From assembly GCA_021201335.1 (NCBI GenBank), contig JAJQFD010000041.1, positions 1-64,000 on the forward strand: a DNA stretch of 64,000 bases. Direction: 5' to 3'. Under the pieces are notes generated by a model. The model saw only the letters and a list, made by a program, of their open reading frames with translations. It did not search any database and had not been told where the DNA came from. This stretch comes from Bacteroides sp. GTDB taxonomy: Bacteria; Bacteroidota; Bacteroidia; Bacteroidales; Bacteroidaceae. Positions 19,078-27,842 of this stretch are shown here, piece after piece (positions within the stretch are counted from its first letter, which is position 1; each line of letters starts with the position of its first letter). The position numbers were made by a program, and so were the translations under genes.

Positions 19078-20223
19078 ATGTTAGAAAAGAAAATTACATT
19101 CGACAGTTTTATCCGTACCTTATTCGGTATAGCTTTAGCTATTGGGATACTTGCATTGATTAATCATCTTAGTGGAGTATTGCTACCTTTCTTCCTTGCA
19201 TGGTTTATTGCTTATCTTATTTATCCGGTTGTTCGGTTCTTCCAGTATAAACTTCGGCTGAAGAATCGCGTACTGGCTATATTCTGCACTTTATTATCGC
19301 TCCTGATTATTGGCAGTATTTCTTTTTATCTCTTTGTTCCTCCTATGATTCAGGAATTCGCAAAAGTGAAAGACTTATTAGTTGAATATCTGGCAGGAGG
19401 TATACAAAATACGGCTGTTCCCGCAAGTATCTCCGAATTCATACGAGAAAATATTGATCTGGAAATGTTGAACCAATATTTTAATGAAGAGAATCTTACA
19501 AATCTGGTAAAAGGGGTTTTACCTAAACTCTGGGTAATCTTTTCCGAATCACTCAGTTTTTTAATCAGTATTCTGGCTTCTTTCATCGTATTACTTTATA
19601 TTGTTTTTATTCTGCTCGATTATGAGGCTATTGCAAAAGGTTGGGTAAGACTTGTACCTTCCAAATATCGGCATTTTGCTCAAAATCTGGCATCAGATGT
19701 CGAATACGGTATGAGCAAATATTTTCGCGGACAAGCAGTAGTAGCACTTTCCGTGGGAATACTTTTCTGTATCGGTTTCTTGATAATTGATTTTCCACTG
19801 GCTATTGGTCTAGGACTTCTTTTGGGATTATTAAACATGGTACCGTATTTACAAATCATAGGATTTATACCGACCCTTTTACTCGCTATTTTAAAAGCGG
19901 CTGATACCGGACAAAATTTCTGGATCATCAGCTTGGGGGCACTCGCTGTATTTGCGATTGTCCAGATTATACAGGACGGCTTCATCGTTCCGAAAGTAAT
20001 GGGAAAAATAACCGGATTAAATCCCGCTATTATACTTTTGTCATTATCAATCTGGGGCTCATTAATGGGAATTGTAGGAATGATTATCGCACTTCCACTT
20101 ACTACCCTAATGATCTCTTACTATCAGCGTTTCATTCTGGGACATGAGCAAATTGTAGTGGAAATCACCCCTCAACCCGCTAGTAAGAAAGAGAAAAAGA
20201 AAAAAGAAGAAAAAGAATTTTAA
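19078..20223 (+). CDS. AI-2E family transporter (PerM/YdiK type)
   Basis: A membrane protein of the AI-2E/PerM family, 381 residues from ATG 19078; an upstream TTG at 19015 lies inside tdk and is not likely. Seven to eight hydrophobic segments, a soluble loop after the third (VKDLLVEYLAGG... to VKGVLPKLW), and the conserved later region LLNMVPYLQIIGFIPTLLLA plus LNPAIILLSLSIWGSLMGIVGMIIALPL. The C-terminus is a Lys/Glu-rich tail. Members export small molecules or exchange Na+/H+, but most, including this one, have no known substrate. Overlapping or closely following tdk, probably co-transcribed. Confidence 0.88.
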   Translation: MLEKKITFDSFIRTLFGIALAIGILALINHLSGVLLPFFLAWFIAYLIYPVVRFFQYKLRLKNRVLAIFCTLLSLLIIGSISFYLFVPPMIQEFAKVKDLLVEYLAGGIQNTAVPASISEFIRENIDLEMLNQYFNEENLTNLVKGVLPKLWVIFSESLSFLISILASFIVLLYIVFILLDYEAIAKGWVRLVPSKYRHFAQNLASDVEYGMSKYFRGQAVVALSVGILFCIGFLIIDFPLAIGLGLLLGLLNMVPYLQIIGFIPTLLLAILKAADTGQNFWIISLGALAVFAIVQIIQDGFIVPKVMGKITGLNPAIILLSLSIWGSLMGIVGMIIALPLTTLMISYYQRFILGHEQIVVEITPQPASKKEKKKKEEKEF

Positions 20224-20241
20224 ACTTTTTGAGTATATTTC

Positions 20242-20271
20242 TTGTTTTTCAAAGAAAACTGTCTATCTTTG
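20242..20271 (+). promoter_or_regulatory. Promoter of tRNA-Lys
   Basis: The -7 box TATCTTTG lies at 20264-20271 with a TTG-containing -33 element at 20242-20244, about 19 bp upstream, in the Bacteroidales arrangement. The tRNA begins 27 bp after the -7 box. Confidence 0.65.
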
Positions 20272-20297
20272 CACCCGCTTAACCGCAATAAAGGATT

Positions 20298-20370
20298 GAT
20301 TCGCTAGCTCAGCAGGTAGAGCACAACACTTTTAATGTTGGGGTCCTGGGTTCGAGCCCCAGGCGGATCA
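20298..20370 (+). tRNA. tRNA-Lys (anticodon TTT)
   Basis: Complete cloverleaf. The acceptor stem GATTCGC pairs with GCGGATC (one G-T pair), the anticodon stem CAACA with TGTTG, and the loop CTTTTAA carries TTT at 20331-20333. The T-arm has GGTTCGAGCCCC. The discriminator base is A and CCA is not encoded. A dedicated promoter lies upstream and a terminator follows 25 bp downstream. Confidence 0.97.
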
Positions 20371-20394
20371 CAAATTTCACAAACAAAAACAAGC

Positions 20395-20427
20395 AAACTC
20401 TTGAAAGCCAAACGGCTTCAGGAGTTT
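20395..20427 (+). terminator. Intrinsic terminator after tRNA-Lys
   Basis: Inverted repeat AAACTC-TTGAAAGCC / GGCTTCAG-GAGTTT with an AAAC loop, followed by a run of T. Well placed to end the tRNA transcript. Confidence 0.75.
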
Positions 20428-20599
20428 TTCTTTTAAGGCACTCCTATTCTGGCGGATTAAAACTGATTAAATCGAATCGTCTTATGAAAATATTGCTTGA
20501 GCTATTTAATGAACATTATAAAAAATGCAGGAAATTATTGGGAAAAGCATATGCATTGGGTACCATTCTATGGTATGAAAGGACCTTTACCTATTTATA
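20428..20599. other. Intergenic sequence beside the IS256 remnant
   Basis: No gene is supported. One plus-strand frame reads like a coding fragment (FNEHYKKCRKLLGKAYA) but has no start context and no recognisable family. It may be debris of the insertion that left the IS256 remnant next to it. Confidence 0.35.
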
Positions 20600-21171
20600 A
20601 GTGTTTATGGCTGAGAAATATAAAATTTCTCATATTTCCATGGGTAACAGGGCGGTTCTTTTCGTCCATTACTTTGTAGTGAATTGCATCCATCCAAACA
20701 ATGGCATAGACATTTCTAATGGGCGACTGCACCATGTCTGGATCTCGGGAAGAACACGATCGGTGATGGAGCTAATCTTATCAGTAGAGACACGATTACC
20801 CAGATTCTCCTTAATTGGGATCATTGATCTGACGGGTGCTGTTGTCTTAGGCATATAAACCAATGATACGATCGGTTAGATCATCAGCGAATAGGCGTTC
20901 GCGTTTCTTTATAAACTTAGACTCCAAGGTAGAGTCACGATCACAAGGAATTTGAACGATGACTTCACCAAGAGGGGTCTGGACATATTTGAAGTATAAC
21001 CATTGCGATGATTACCACTCGAGCAATCCTGCTCATTCATATGGGCATATATCTCGCTTTCTAAAGCAGCATTAAGGATACTTTCAAATAAAGGGGCAAA
21101 AGCACTATCTCTAGCAAACAAGGACTTGCCAGAGTTAAGTTGCTCAAGAGCCTTGTTTTTAATCTCTTCAT
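20600..21171 (-). pseudogene. IS256-family transposase remnant
   Basis: Reading right to left, pieces of an IS256 (MULE/mutator-type) transposase appear in all three frames. The N-terminal piece is LFESILNAALESEIYAHM followed by SGNHRNGYTS, then VQTPLGEVIVQIPCDRDST and RLFADDLTDRIIGLYA in a second frame, then ENLGNRVSTDKISSITDRV in a third, and finally VWMDAIHYKVMDEKNRPVT. At least three frameshifts and a stop separate them and the C-terminal half is gone. Unlike the one-base disruptions elsewhere in the window, this is clearly an old degraded copy. Its 5' edge abuts the stop of the TPR regulator, so the insertion may have replaced the sequence just past that gene. Confidence 0.85.
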
Positions 21172-21513
21172 TTAAACAGTTATTTTATCTTCAGTTTCAT
21201 CTTTTCCAAAAATAAAATTATACATTAATAAATTTTTTGAACTTTTAATCATTTTACTTTTCATTCTAAATCGCCTCTGTCTGATAGCATTCACACCAGA
21301 TACAGGAAAACATAGACTAATTGCATGAGTTGATAGACCAGTTAATGAAAGACAGCAAAGTATCATATCATTGTTAGTCAAAAATGGATATTTATCCTTT
21401 AAATCTTTAATGAAATACGAAAAAGAAGAATTTATTTGAATAGACAGTTCTTTCTGATCATTATATGTTAACAATTTAATATATTGGTCCTTTTTTTTGT
21501 TTTGATAGCTCAT
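21172..21513 (-). CDS. C-terminal part of a TPR-HTH regulator (frameshifted from 21476-22909)
   Basis: A 113-residue open frame that is the missing C-terminus of the adjoining TPR protein. After the joining point it reads KKDQYIKLLTYND and then PFLTNNDMILCCLSLTGLSTHAISLCF and a basic RQRRFRMKSKM helix. This is the same putative DNA-binding end as in the paralog at 38916 (ILFCCLAKMNFSIPLISACTGY, ARQRKHRIKKKM). The two frames meet at an A8 run (T8 at 21491-21498 on the plus strand); seven A give one open frame. It is not an independent gene. Confidence 0.8.
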   Translation of the reverse strand: MSYQNKKKDQYIKLLTYNDQKELSIQINSSFSYFIKDLKDKYPFLTNNDMILCCLSLTGLSTHAISLCFPVSGVNAIRQRRFRMKSKMIKSSKNLLMYNFIFGKDETEDKITV

Positions 21514-22909
21514 TTATCTTTTTATAGATTGATGTTCTTTTATAAATTGCACATTGATAGTTTGTACTGTTTTTTAATAAAGTTATTAATTCTTTTTCCT
21601 TGCTTTTTATCAAACTTAAAATTTCCTTATATTCAGTAAAATTATTTTGAAGCTCATTAATCTTTGTCTGCAAACCCGCTATATCTCTTTCTTTTTTTAT
21701 TACCTCTTTCTGGTTAACAAGGATCACATGTTCAGCGGCTTTCTCTCTTAATTTATGTCTCTTATTCGTTGTAAAATATACTACAATAACAATAAGAAGT
21801 AGTAAAAGTGATGTGCTAATTATAATAAAGATTATAACATTTTTTTTGGCTTCTGCCTTTATAACTGCTTTTTCAACATTATATTTATAGGCAATAGTTT
21901 GTGAATCAGATTCATGAGTCATATAGCTAATTGAATCCACCCCATTTTGATATTCAATTAGACAATTTAGAGCATCACTCACATTATTTAAGCCTACAAA
22001 TGAATTATATAATTCATAATAACTAGCGGTTTTTGTATAAATATTTGTGGAATGAATGCTTTGAGTTAAATAATTAGTAGCTGAATCATATTTTTCTTGT
22101 TTATTATAAATTTCTCCTTTAATTAAATACTTACTCAATAAATCATTACCATCATCTTTATTAATGGAATTTGATAAATGCATTAATGCCTGTTCGTAAT
22201 TATTAATTTCCGTATAATGAATACTGTAAAAATAATGCACATATTTAATTAATTCATTCGAATTTTCAGAATGACAAGCAATATCGTATGCCTTATTCAA
22301 CAATTTTTTATTTACAGAGGGCTGTTTAAGGAATAAATACGCCCGTCCAATATTGCATAACGTTATAACCATATTTTTATTATTGCCGTTTCTAGAATCT
22401 AATATATATGCTTTCTCCAGCATCGTTATGGCTTCATTATACATTCCTTGGTTGATGTAAATATTGCTGAGATCATCATATATTTTCGTAAGGGTTTCAT
22501 AATTAGTAGTTTCTTCTGATAGATCAAGAGCACGTAAATATAGCGGCAATGCAAATTCGTCATCACCAATTTTCCGCCATATCTTACCTCGATATAGCAA
22601 TGATTTTGCTTCAAAAACCCCATTATTAATATTCCTAAAATAACATACGGCCAATTCTAACAATGAGTCATCTTTAAGTGTTAATTCGCTTTGTCTAAAT
22701 TTCAACCCCACATTTAACAAATCATAAAAGTGTTTATTAAATTCATTTTTTATATTCTCTTTCTTAATATTACTCAATGCTAGAGAAGCTTTTTGGACAT
22801 CAATATCTATCATTGTTTCAATTACAGATAATTGCGGATGTATACATTCATTTTGATGACATGAATATATTATTGAAATTAAAGTCAATAATGGTAAAAT
22901 ATATTTCAT
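21476..22909 (-). CDS. TPR-containing membrane regulator, N-terminal part (frameshifted)
   Basis: Start chosen at 22909 (MKYILPLLTLISIIYSCHQ), giving a lipoprotein-like signal with Cys16; the longer frame to 22966 adds an unlikely leader. About 300 residues of tetratricopeptide repeats follow, then one membrane helix (VIIFIIISTSLLLLLIVIVVYF), then a coiled coil. Restoring the frame at the A8 run adds the HTH-like end, for 578 residues, close to the 564 of the intact paralog at 38916. This layout (periplasmic TPR, membrane span, cytoplasmic coiled coil and HTH) is common in Bacteroidetes and is taken to be a one-component membrane regulator. It is divergent from the cluster starting at 23272, which is its likely target. 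Confidence 0.82.
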   Translation of the reverse strand: MKYILPLLTLISIIYSCHQNECIHPQLSVIETMIDIDVQKASLALSNIKKENIKNEFNKHFYDLLNVGLKFRQSELTLKDDSLLELAVCYFRNINNGVFEAKSLLYRGKIWRKIGDDEFALPLYLRALDLSEETTNYETLTKIYDDLSNIYINQGMYNEAITMLEKAYILDSRNGNNKNMVITLCNIGRAYLFLKQPSVNKKLLNKAYDIACHSENSNELIKYVHYFYSIHYTEINNYEQALMHLSNSINKDDGNDLLSKYLIKGEIYNKQEKYDSATNYLTQSIHSTNIYTKTASYYELYNSFVGLNNVSDALNCLIEYQNGVDSISYMTHESDSQTIAYKYNVEKAVIKAEAKKNVIIFIIISTSLLLLLIVIVVYFTTNKRHKLREKAAEHVILVNQKEVIKKERDIAGLQTKINELQNNFTEYKEILSLIKSKEKELITLLKNSTNYQCAIYKRTSIYKKINELSKQKKGPIY

Positions 22910-23271
22910 AGTTCGATAATTTTTGCAAATATATATAAAATACCAAAATTTTAAAATTTCACACAATCTATACTTTAAATGGTTATTATTTTAATCGGAT
23001 TACTATTTGTAAAGCAATATTATTCTAATAGTTGAGATATCTGTTCTGTTAGTTTACGGAATGAAAAGTCTATATACATAACTTGTTAAAATATGAGCAA
23101 AATTTGTTCTATTATCACATAAACAATTTTTCCACCTATTTGTCACAGCTCCTGAATTATAATAACCACATAATCAACGCAAACGGATAATATGCAATGT
23201 AACGCTTATAATTTGTATTTTTTCTTGGTTTACAATAATTTTGTACAATCAACTTCAAATCTAATTTAATT
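22910..23271. other. Divergent regulatory region of the TPR regulator and the secreted-protein cluster
   Basis: About 360 bp between two divergent genes. It contains the well-formed promoter at 23212-23243 for the rightward cluster. The leftward promoter is not obvious. The operator of the TPR regulator, if it controls its neighbours, would be expected here, but I see no strong palindrome. Confidence 0.5.
23212..23243 (+). promoter_or_regulatory. Promoter of the 23.3-29.4 kb cluster
   Basis: A full Bacteroidales promoter: -33 box TTTG (23212-23215), 20-bp spacer, and -7 box TAATTTTG (23236-23243). It lies 28 bp upstream of ATG 23272. Confidence 0.75.
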
Positions 23272-23667
23272 ATGAATAAATTATCTTTTACTTTAACAAT
23301 ATTACTTATCCTCTTATCATTTAATGCTGCATACCCTAATTATTTATTAGAAGGATTAACACCTCGTGAAAAGATTCAGCTAGCCGGCAAATTCGGAGGT
23401 TTGCAGTCTAAAAGTATTTCTAATAATGAGGCAGAAGCTTATATACAGGAAAGTTTAATAACTATCGAATTTACCACAACACTGATAAATGAAGAAATAT
23501 CCATAATTATAAAGAATAACAATAATGATTACCTTTTACTTAATGGAATATATACGGTTAATTGTCCAAATATTATTTCTGTATTATTTGAGTCCTCGCC
23601 AGGAGAAAAGTATAGCATTGAGATCTCAACTGAAAATGGTTACTACAATGGCTTTTTCGAATCCTAA
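23272..23667 (+). CDS. Small secreted protein (DUF3244-like)
   Basis: A 131-residue protein with an N-terminal signal peptide (hydrophobic 5-20, LTILLILLSFNAA). The mature part looks like a single beta-sandwich: alternating hydrophobic strands, and a segment SPGEKYSIEISTENGYYNGFFE near the end that resembles the DUF3244 group of small Bacteroidetes secreted proteins. The family assignment is by eye and not firm. It is the first gene after the promoter at 23212 and its stop lies just before the next gene. Role unknown; a periplasmic or surface partner of the transglutaminase-like protein is possible. Confidence 0.65.
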   Translation: MNKLSFTLTILLILLSFNAAYPNYLLEGLTPREKIQLAGKFGGLQSKSISNNEAEAYIQESLITIEFTTTLINEEISIIIKNNNNDYLLLNGIYTVNCPNIISVLFESSPGEKYSIEISTENGYYNGFFES

Positions 23668-23688
23668 GTGAAACAGTATTTCGATCTT

Positions 23689-24174
23689 ATGAAATCATAC
23701 TTTATTTTTATAATTATATGCTTTACTGGTTGTATTAGCAAATATCCTGAGGACGTTAATTTGGCGTTGGAACTAGCTAAAGATAATGCTAAAGAACTGA
23801 AGGAAGTTCTGGATCATTATAAAGGAAAGGAGAAAGATAAATATAATGCAGCATGTTTCATAATAGCAAATATGCAATATCACAATACATCCTTGCTTAT
23901 TGAGGTTCCATTAGAATATAGATCCTATTTTGCTAAAATTGATTCATTTTATTCACGTCTATTCTGTAATATGAGTAGCGTAGAAATACTTTCATATAAG
24001 TCCAAAGCTAATGATAGCATACGTAAAGCATTTGGTAATAGATTTTTGAGTTTACCCAGCACACATGTCAATAGCGGTAATCAAGATATTACAACAATCA
24101 AGGCGGAGTTTCTGATTAAGAGTATTGATCAAGCATTTCACGTTTGGAAAACAGGTGATTATGCAAAAAAATAA
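23689..24174 (+). CDS. Transglutaminase-like lipoprotein, N-terminal part (frameshifted)
   Basis: Start chosen at ATG 23689, giving a lipoprotein signal with CFTGC (Cys15); the GTG at 23668 would add seven residues ahead of it. The frame stops at 24174 just past an A7 run (24165-24171). With eight A it continues KINYSEFLEFILPYRTTEEM into the frame of the next entry, for a protein of 720 residues. The N-terminal part is helical (LELAKDNAKELKEVLDHYKGK), which is usual ahead of the transglutaminase core in Bacteroidetes proteins of this type. Confidence 0.75.
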   Translation: MKSYFIFIIICFTGCISKYPEDVNLALELAKDNAKELKEVLDHYKGKEKDKYNAACFIIANMQYHNTSLLIEVPLEYRSYFAKIDSFYSRLFCNMSSVEILSYKSKANDSIRKAFGNRFLSLPSTHVNSGNQDITTIKAEFLIKSIDQAFHVWKTGDYAKK

Positions 24175-24224
24175 ATTACAGCGAGTTTCTTGAATTCATC
24201 CTACCATATCGTACTACAGAGGAA

Positions 24225-25850
24225 ATGCTTACCCACAATAAAATTGAGTTGTATAATTTATTTGCTAATAAAATCTTTATAGACGTCGATTCGAATTTTG
24301 TTGAAAACAAAATAGGATTTTATAAAGCGTATATTGATAAAATTCGTTGGTTGTCTTATTACATTAAAACTGATCAGCATTTAGGACTCTATGATCTTTT
24401 CTTACCGAAATTTAAGAACGATTGCCATAATATTGCATCATGGACATCTAATATATTCCGCTCGTGTGGAATTCCAACGGTATATGAATATACACCACAA
24501 TGGCAGGATAGGACTAAAAGGCATTTTTGGTGTGTGACCCCCGATTCACTAGGAATACTTAAACCATACACTCCACCCAACAATAACTTAATGGAAGACT
24601 GGGAATCTGACCTAAAATATGCAGGTAAAGTTTATCGGAGATCCTATGGAGCTAATAAAAAATCCCCACATTTTTTACGTAACAATAATGAATATATTCC
24701 GGAGGAATTAAACTCACCTCTAATTCATGATCAGACGTTTCGTTATCACCAAACAGTTACACTCACTATTCCATTTATGGAAAACACTAATAATAAATTG
24801 GCATATATATGTTTTTTTGACAATACTGATATTGGCTTAAAACCTATTGGTTGGGGTGAGATTGATAAAAAGCTAAAACAGGTAACTTTTAGACATGTTC
24901 CGCTGAATGTTGTCTTTTTCCTGACATATTTTTCAGGAAATGAAATGATACCATTCGGCACACCATTTTTACTTAAAGCGGATAAAAATCTGTCTTGGAT
25001 ATCAAAACCACACACATTGAATATTAATGAAAAAATAAATGAACAACATATTTTATATAAAAGTGGTAAACTATATAAAAAAAATGAACAGATAAATGAT
25101 ATCCAATATATACCTATAAAAGTAAATGGAACATATCAGGATATGGTTTTATATCGTAAATATCCAGAAAAAAGACGTTTAAAAGCTGCTGCTGAGAACC
25201 TACAAAAATCGGTTATAATAGCAAGCCATAGAGAAAAGAATGAGTATGATACGTTATACAGATTCACGACTCTACCGAGTCCTTATCTTCAAGAAATAAA
25301 ATTTAAGAATAGTCGGGCATACAGATATTATCGTTTGGTTACAAAAGATAAATCATCTACGAATATCGCACATTTAGAGTTTTTAGGGAAAAAAAGTTTA
25401 TATCATATTTGTAAAGTACCAACTTCTTTGCCAATCTTTTTCCCCGGCCACTCTGGAAAAGAACAAGATCTATGGCGGATTGAAGGGGTACCTCTAAAAA
25501 CGGGAAGAAATCCTGAACATGCTTTCGATAATAATATGGAAACTTATGTAGGTTCTTCGACAGTTGGTATGGATTTTGAAAAACCTATTTGTATTAAAGC
25601 AATCCGATTTATTCCCCGCAATGCAAATAATATGATTGTAATTGGTGACAAATATGAACTCTACTATTATGATAATGGATGGCAATTTTATGATATTAAA
25701 ATAGCCGAAGCCAATTATATTACATTTGAAGATGTTCCTGCTGAAACAATTTATTTGCTTAAAAATATAACCAACGGGCGGGAAGAGTTTCCCTTCTTTT
25801 ATAAAAATAAACAGCTGTTTTTAAATATTAATATGCCTCAAGAGGATTAA
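24225..25850 (+). CDS. Transglutaminase-like protein, C-terminal part with a discoidin-like domain
   Basis: A 541-residue frame continuing the lipoprotein that starts at 23689. It holds a transglutaminase-like core with Cys in FKNDCHNIASW (about residue 66), His in TKRHFWCVTPDS, and an Asp in CVTPDS, the order of a Cys-His-Asp triad. A middle beta-rich region follows. Near the C-terminus is a discoidin (F5/8 type C)-like segment, PEHAFDNNMETYVGSST...FIPRNANN. The parts fit a surface or periplasmic enzyme or binding protein acting on proteins or glycans; the actual reaction is unknown. The first ATG of this frame is internal, so this is not a separate gene. Confidence 0.78.
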   Translation: MLTHNKIELYNLFANKIFIDVDSNFVENKIGFYKAYIDKIRWLSYYIKTDQHLGLYDLFLPKFKNDCHNIASWTSNIFRSCGIPTVYEYTPQWQDRTKRHFWCVTPDSLGILKPYTPPNNNLMEDWESDLKYAGKVYRRSYGANKKSPHFLRNNNEYIPEELNSPLIHDQTFRYHQTVTLTIPFMENTNNKLAYICFFDNTDIGLKPIGWGEIDKKLKQVTFRHVPLNVVFFLTYFSGNEMIPFGTPFLLKADKNLSWISKPHTLNINEKINEQHILYKSGKLYKKNEQINDIQYIPIKVNGTYQDMVLYRKYPEKRRLKAAAENLQKSVIIASHREKNEYDTLYRFTTLPSPYLQEIKFKNSRAYRYYRLVTKDKSSTNIAHLEFLGKKSLYHICKVPTSLPIFFPGHSGKEQDLWRIEGVPLKTGRNPEHAFDNNMETYVGSSTVGMDFEKPICIKAIRFIPRNANNMIVIGDKYELYYYDNGWQFYDIKIAEANYITFEDVPAETIYLLKNITNGREEFPFFYKNKQLFLNINMPQED

Positions 25851-25875
25851 CTTATTAAATTAAAAGATTAAATTT

Positions 25876-26499
25876 ATGTGTAAAATTTTGTATTTCTGTA
25901 AATGCAGTTTATTGACTGCCATTACGTTATTGACTATCTTTGGATGTCAAGACACGGATTTGTACGAGAACAACAATTCCAAAGAACCACCTATAAATGG
26001 ATTATCAATAGATGAAGCCAAAGTTTTTTTTGAGAATGAAATATCAAAAAATGCAACTCGCTTCGCTGGCAATAATTCTGATTATTATGCAAAGCAATTT
26101 ATGTTGCCTATTGGAGATATGATACCAGATTGGCAAGGGGGAGTATCAACCAGTGCAAAATCACTATTAAATTTAGATGCACCAATACAACCAACATTGC
26201 GATATAGGGTATTACAAACTGATCCAAAAACTGGAAAACAACGTAGAGTGAAAATGTATCATAAACTCGTCATTGCAAAAGATGCTGACGGGAAAATAGG
26301 TGGATATGTAGTATTTTTTGTTGCATCTAATCAATATTCCAGAAATAATAAGGGCATAATCAGTGATTGGTTCAACAATGATGGGAAAATGAATGGTTTT
26401 TCAGGATTAAAAATATACACCTCATTGGAAGGTCATATACTTCGCGTGAATAAATACATTAATGGAAATAAAGTAAGAGGTATATTTTTGGGGGAATAA
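25876..26499 (+). CDS. Lipoprotein, N-terminal part of a papain-like fold protein (frameshifted)
   Basis: A 207-residue frame with a lipoprotein signal and lipobox TIFGC (Cys24). The segment LSIDEAKVFFENEISK followed by a domain with YRVLQTDPKTGKQRRVKMYHKL and GYVVFFVASN resembles the propeptide-like N-terminal domains of Bacteroidetes cysteine peptidases. The frame ends at a T5G5 run (26485-26494). One more base in this run lets it continue as ITDRKEYVNKMAATLYLMKN into the next entry, making a 496-residue lipoprotein. Confidence 0.72.
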   Translation: MCKILYFCKCSLLTAITLLTIFGCQDTDLYENNNSKEPPINGLSIDEAKVFFENEISKNATRFAGNNSDYYAKQFMLPIGDMIPDWQGGVSTSAKSLLNLDAPIQPTLRYRVLQTDPKTGKQRRVKMYHKLVIAKDADGKIGGYVVFFVASNQYSRNNKGIISDWFNNDGKMNGFSGLKIYTSLEGHILRVNKYINGNKVRGIFLGE

Positions 26500-26525
26500 C
26501 TGATAGAAAAGAATATGTTAATAAA

Positions 26526-27365
26526 ATGGCTGCTACATTGTATCTTATGAAGAATATGATCATTCAACAAGGTGCACAAAAAGGAGTTACAACCCGTTGG
26601 GGAGAAGATGATGACTATTGGGATTACGATGACGATTATTGGGATTTAGGCGGTGGATGGTTTTACGATGAAGATACTGATAATATATTGTATGATTGGG
26701 ATGAGGATGGAAATCCCGATTCTGTATGGATACCTGATGTGGAGGTTACTGATGATGACCCATGGTATGATGACTATCCAGATCCGGACCCAGATTGGGG
26801 CTACAATGATTATGATGATAACTATGATGATTGGGACTATGATGATTATATTACGGGAAATAATCAAACCACTCCCAATAATAATCACAACAATAATCAG
26901 GCTAAGGATCATGTAGCTAAGAGTACTGATAAAATGTCGAAGTCCAACATACCTTCAACAATGCCTGTCCAATTAGCCAATACATGTGTTACATCTATTA
27001 TGGAATATATGAGTAAAATATTTGGCAATACAACAAATGAAGGCACATTTATTTTGTGGTATGTGCAAAATTACAAAATAAATGTACTTACAAGTGGAGT
27101 AAATTCAAATCACATTAGCGCATTTGTGAATCAATTCTTTAATACTGCATCTATGACTTCATGGAAGGATGCTATAGATTCAGGAAATTTAATAATGACT
27201 AATGTACCTTCGAATCAAGCAAATAGCACTCATAATGTTGTAGTGATAGGATATGACGCTTCTGGCAATTATATTTATATGGACCCAGAAGAAGGAAAAT
27301 TACAAAACGCTCCGAATTCTCACTTTACTAAGACTTATCAATTTAATATAACAGGAAGGAAATAA
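26526..27365 (+). CDS. Papain-like (C39-type) peptidase domain with an Asp/Tyr/Trp-rich segment, C-terminal part
   Basis: A 279-residue frame continuing the lipoprotein of 25876. Residues about 26-115 are an extreme low-complexity region of Asp, Tyr, Trp and Gly, including DTDNILYDWDEDGNPDSVW, which has the DxDxDG spacing of calcium-binding loops. An Asn/Gln-rich linker follows. The C-terminal 150 residues look like a papain-like domain of the C39/C70 sort: Cys in LANTCVTSIMEYM, His in STHNVVVIGYD, and Asp in YIYMDPEEG. The order and spacing fit a Cys-His-Asp/Asn triad. A surface-anchored processing protease is my inference; a catalytically active enzyme is not shown. Confidence 0.68.
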   Translation: MAATLYLMKNMIIQQGAQKGVTTRWGEDDDYWDYDDDYWDLGGGWFYDEDTDNILYDWDEDGNPDSVWIPDVEVTDDDPWYDDYPDPDPDWGYNDYDDNYDDWDYDDYITGNNQTTPNNNHNNNQAKDHVAKSTDKMSKSNIPSTMPVQLANTCVTSIMEYMSKIFGNTTNEGTFILWYVQNYKINVLTSGVNSNHISAFVNQFFNTASMTSWKDAIDSGNLIMTNVPSNQANSTHNVVVIGYDASGNYIYMDPEEGKLQNAPNSHFTKTYQFNITGRK

Positions 27366-27370
27366 AAATT

Positions 27371-27784
27371 ATGAAAACATCAGTTAGACGTACAATCCTT
27401 TTTTTAAGCTTCATTGTGACTATGAGTAGTTTGATGGCACAGAATAATATCTATTCAATTGAATTGTTAAAAAAAGAATGGATGCCAATAGGCATAGAGA
27501 ATAAAGATTTTTCTTCAACATGCAAATTCGATAATGAGAATATGATAAGTAACTTCCAATATGAAGGTGTAGATTATCCTCTTCAAGATACTTATTATCT
27601 TTCTAATACACCCGAATCGAAATTTGATGACAATAAGGTAGGAAAGATAAAGTCTGGAAAATATATTATACAGAAAAGTAAATCCGGGGTAATAGTCTTC
27701 GAAATAATAGAGCTAACGAAAGATAGTCTGCAATTAAAGAATTTATTGAGTGAACTAACTGTAAAATATACAGTTAAACAATAA
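27371..27784 (+). CDS. Small secreted protein, paralog of 29496
   Basis: A 137-residue protein with a signal peptide (FLSFIVTMSSLMAQ, cleaved near 24). The mature part starts YSIELLKKEWMPIGIENKDFS and is clearly homologous to the 140-residue protein at 29496 (YSIELLKNKKWVVQGIEEKDFS), with shared TCKFD/TCKYD and YYLS motifs. The strand pattern suggests a small beta-barrel or lipocalin-like fold. It begins 5 bp after the papain-like gene, so the two are co-transcribed. Function unknown; it could be a substrate, inhibitor or immunity-type partner of that protein. Confidence 0.7.
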   Translation: MKTSVRRTILFLSFIVTMSSLMAQNNIYSIELLKKEWMPIGIENKDFSSTCKFDNENMISNFQYEGVDYPLQDTYYLSNTPESKFDDNKVGKIKSGKYIIQKSKSGVIVFEIIELTKDSLQLKNLLSELTVKYTVKQ

Positions 27785-27803
27785 ATATATTTCAAATTCA
27801 CTA

Positions 27804-27833
27804 TAGACTATCCCTTAAAAAAGGGATAGTCTA
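27804..27833 (+). promoter_or_regulatory. Strong hairpin directly upstream of the ligase-like gene
   Basis: Perfect 13-bp stem TAGACTATCCCTT / AAGGGATAGTCTA with an AAAA loop, ending 9 bp before ATG 27843 and 20 bp after the stop at 27784. No T run follows, so it is a poor intrinsic terminator. It would sit over the ribosome-binding region of the next gene, so it may limit translation or protect an mRNA end. Confidence 0.6.
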
Positions 27834-27842
27834 CCTCTTCCT

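Noticed and set aside
20497..20858. Short plus-strand frames near tRNA-Lys
   Set aside because: They overlap the IS256 remnant on the other strand, whose motifs are clear; these frames have no recognisable content.
26646..26916. Open frames of Ile/Val or Met/Ile-rich sequence on both strands
   Set aside because: They come from the GAT-rich repeats of the Asp/Tyr-rich segment read in other frames.
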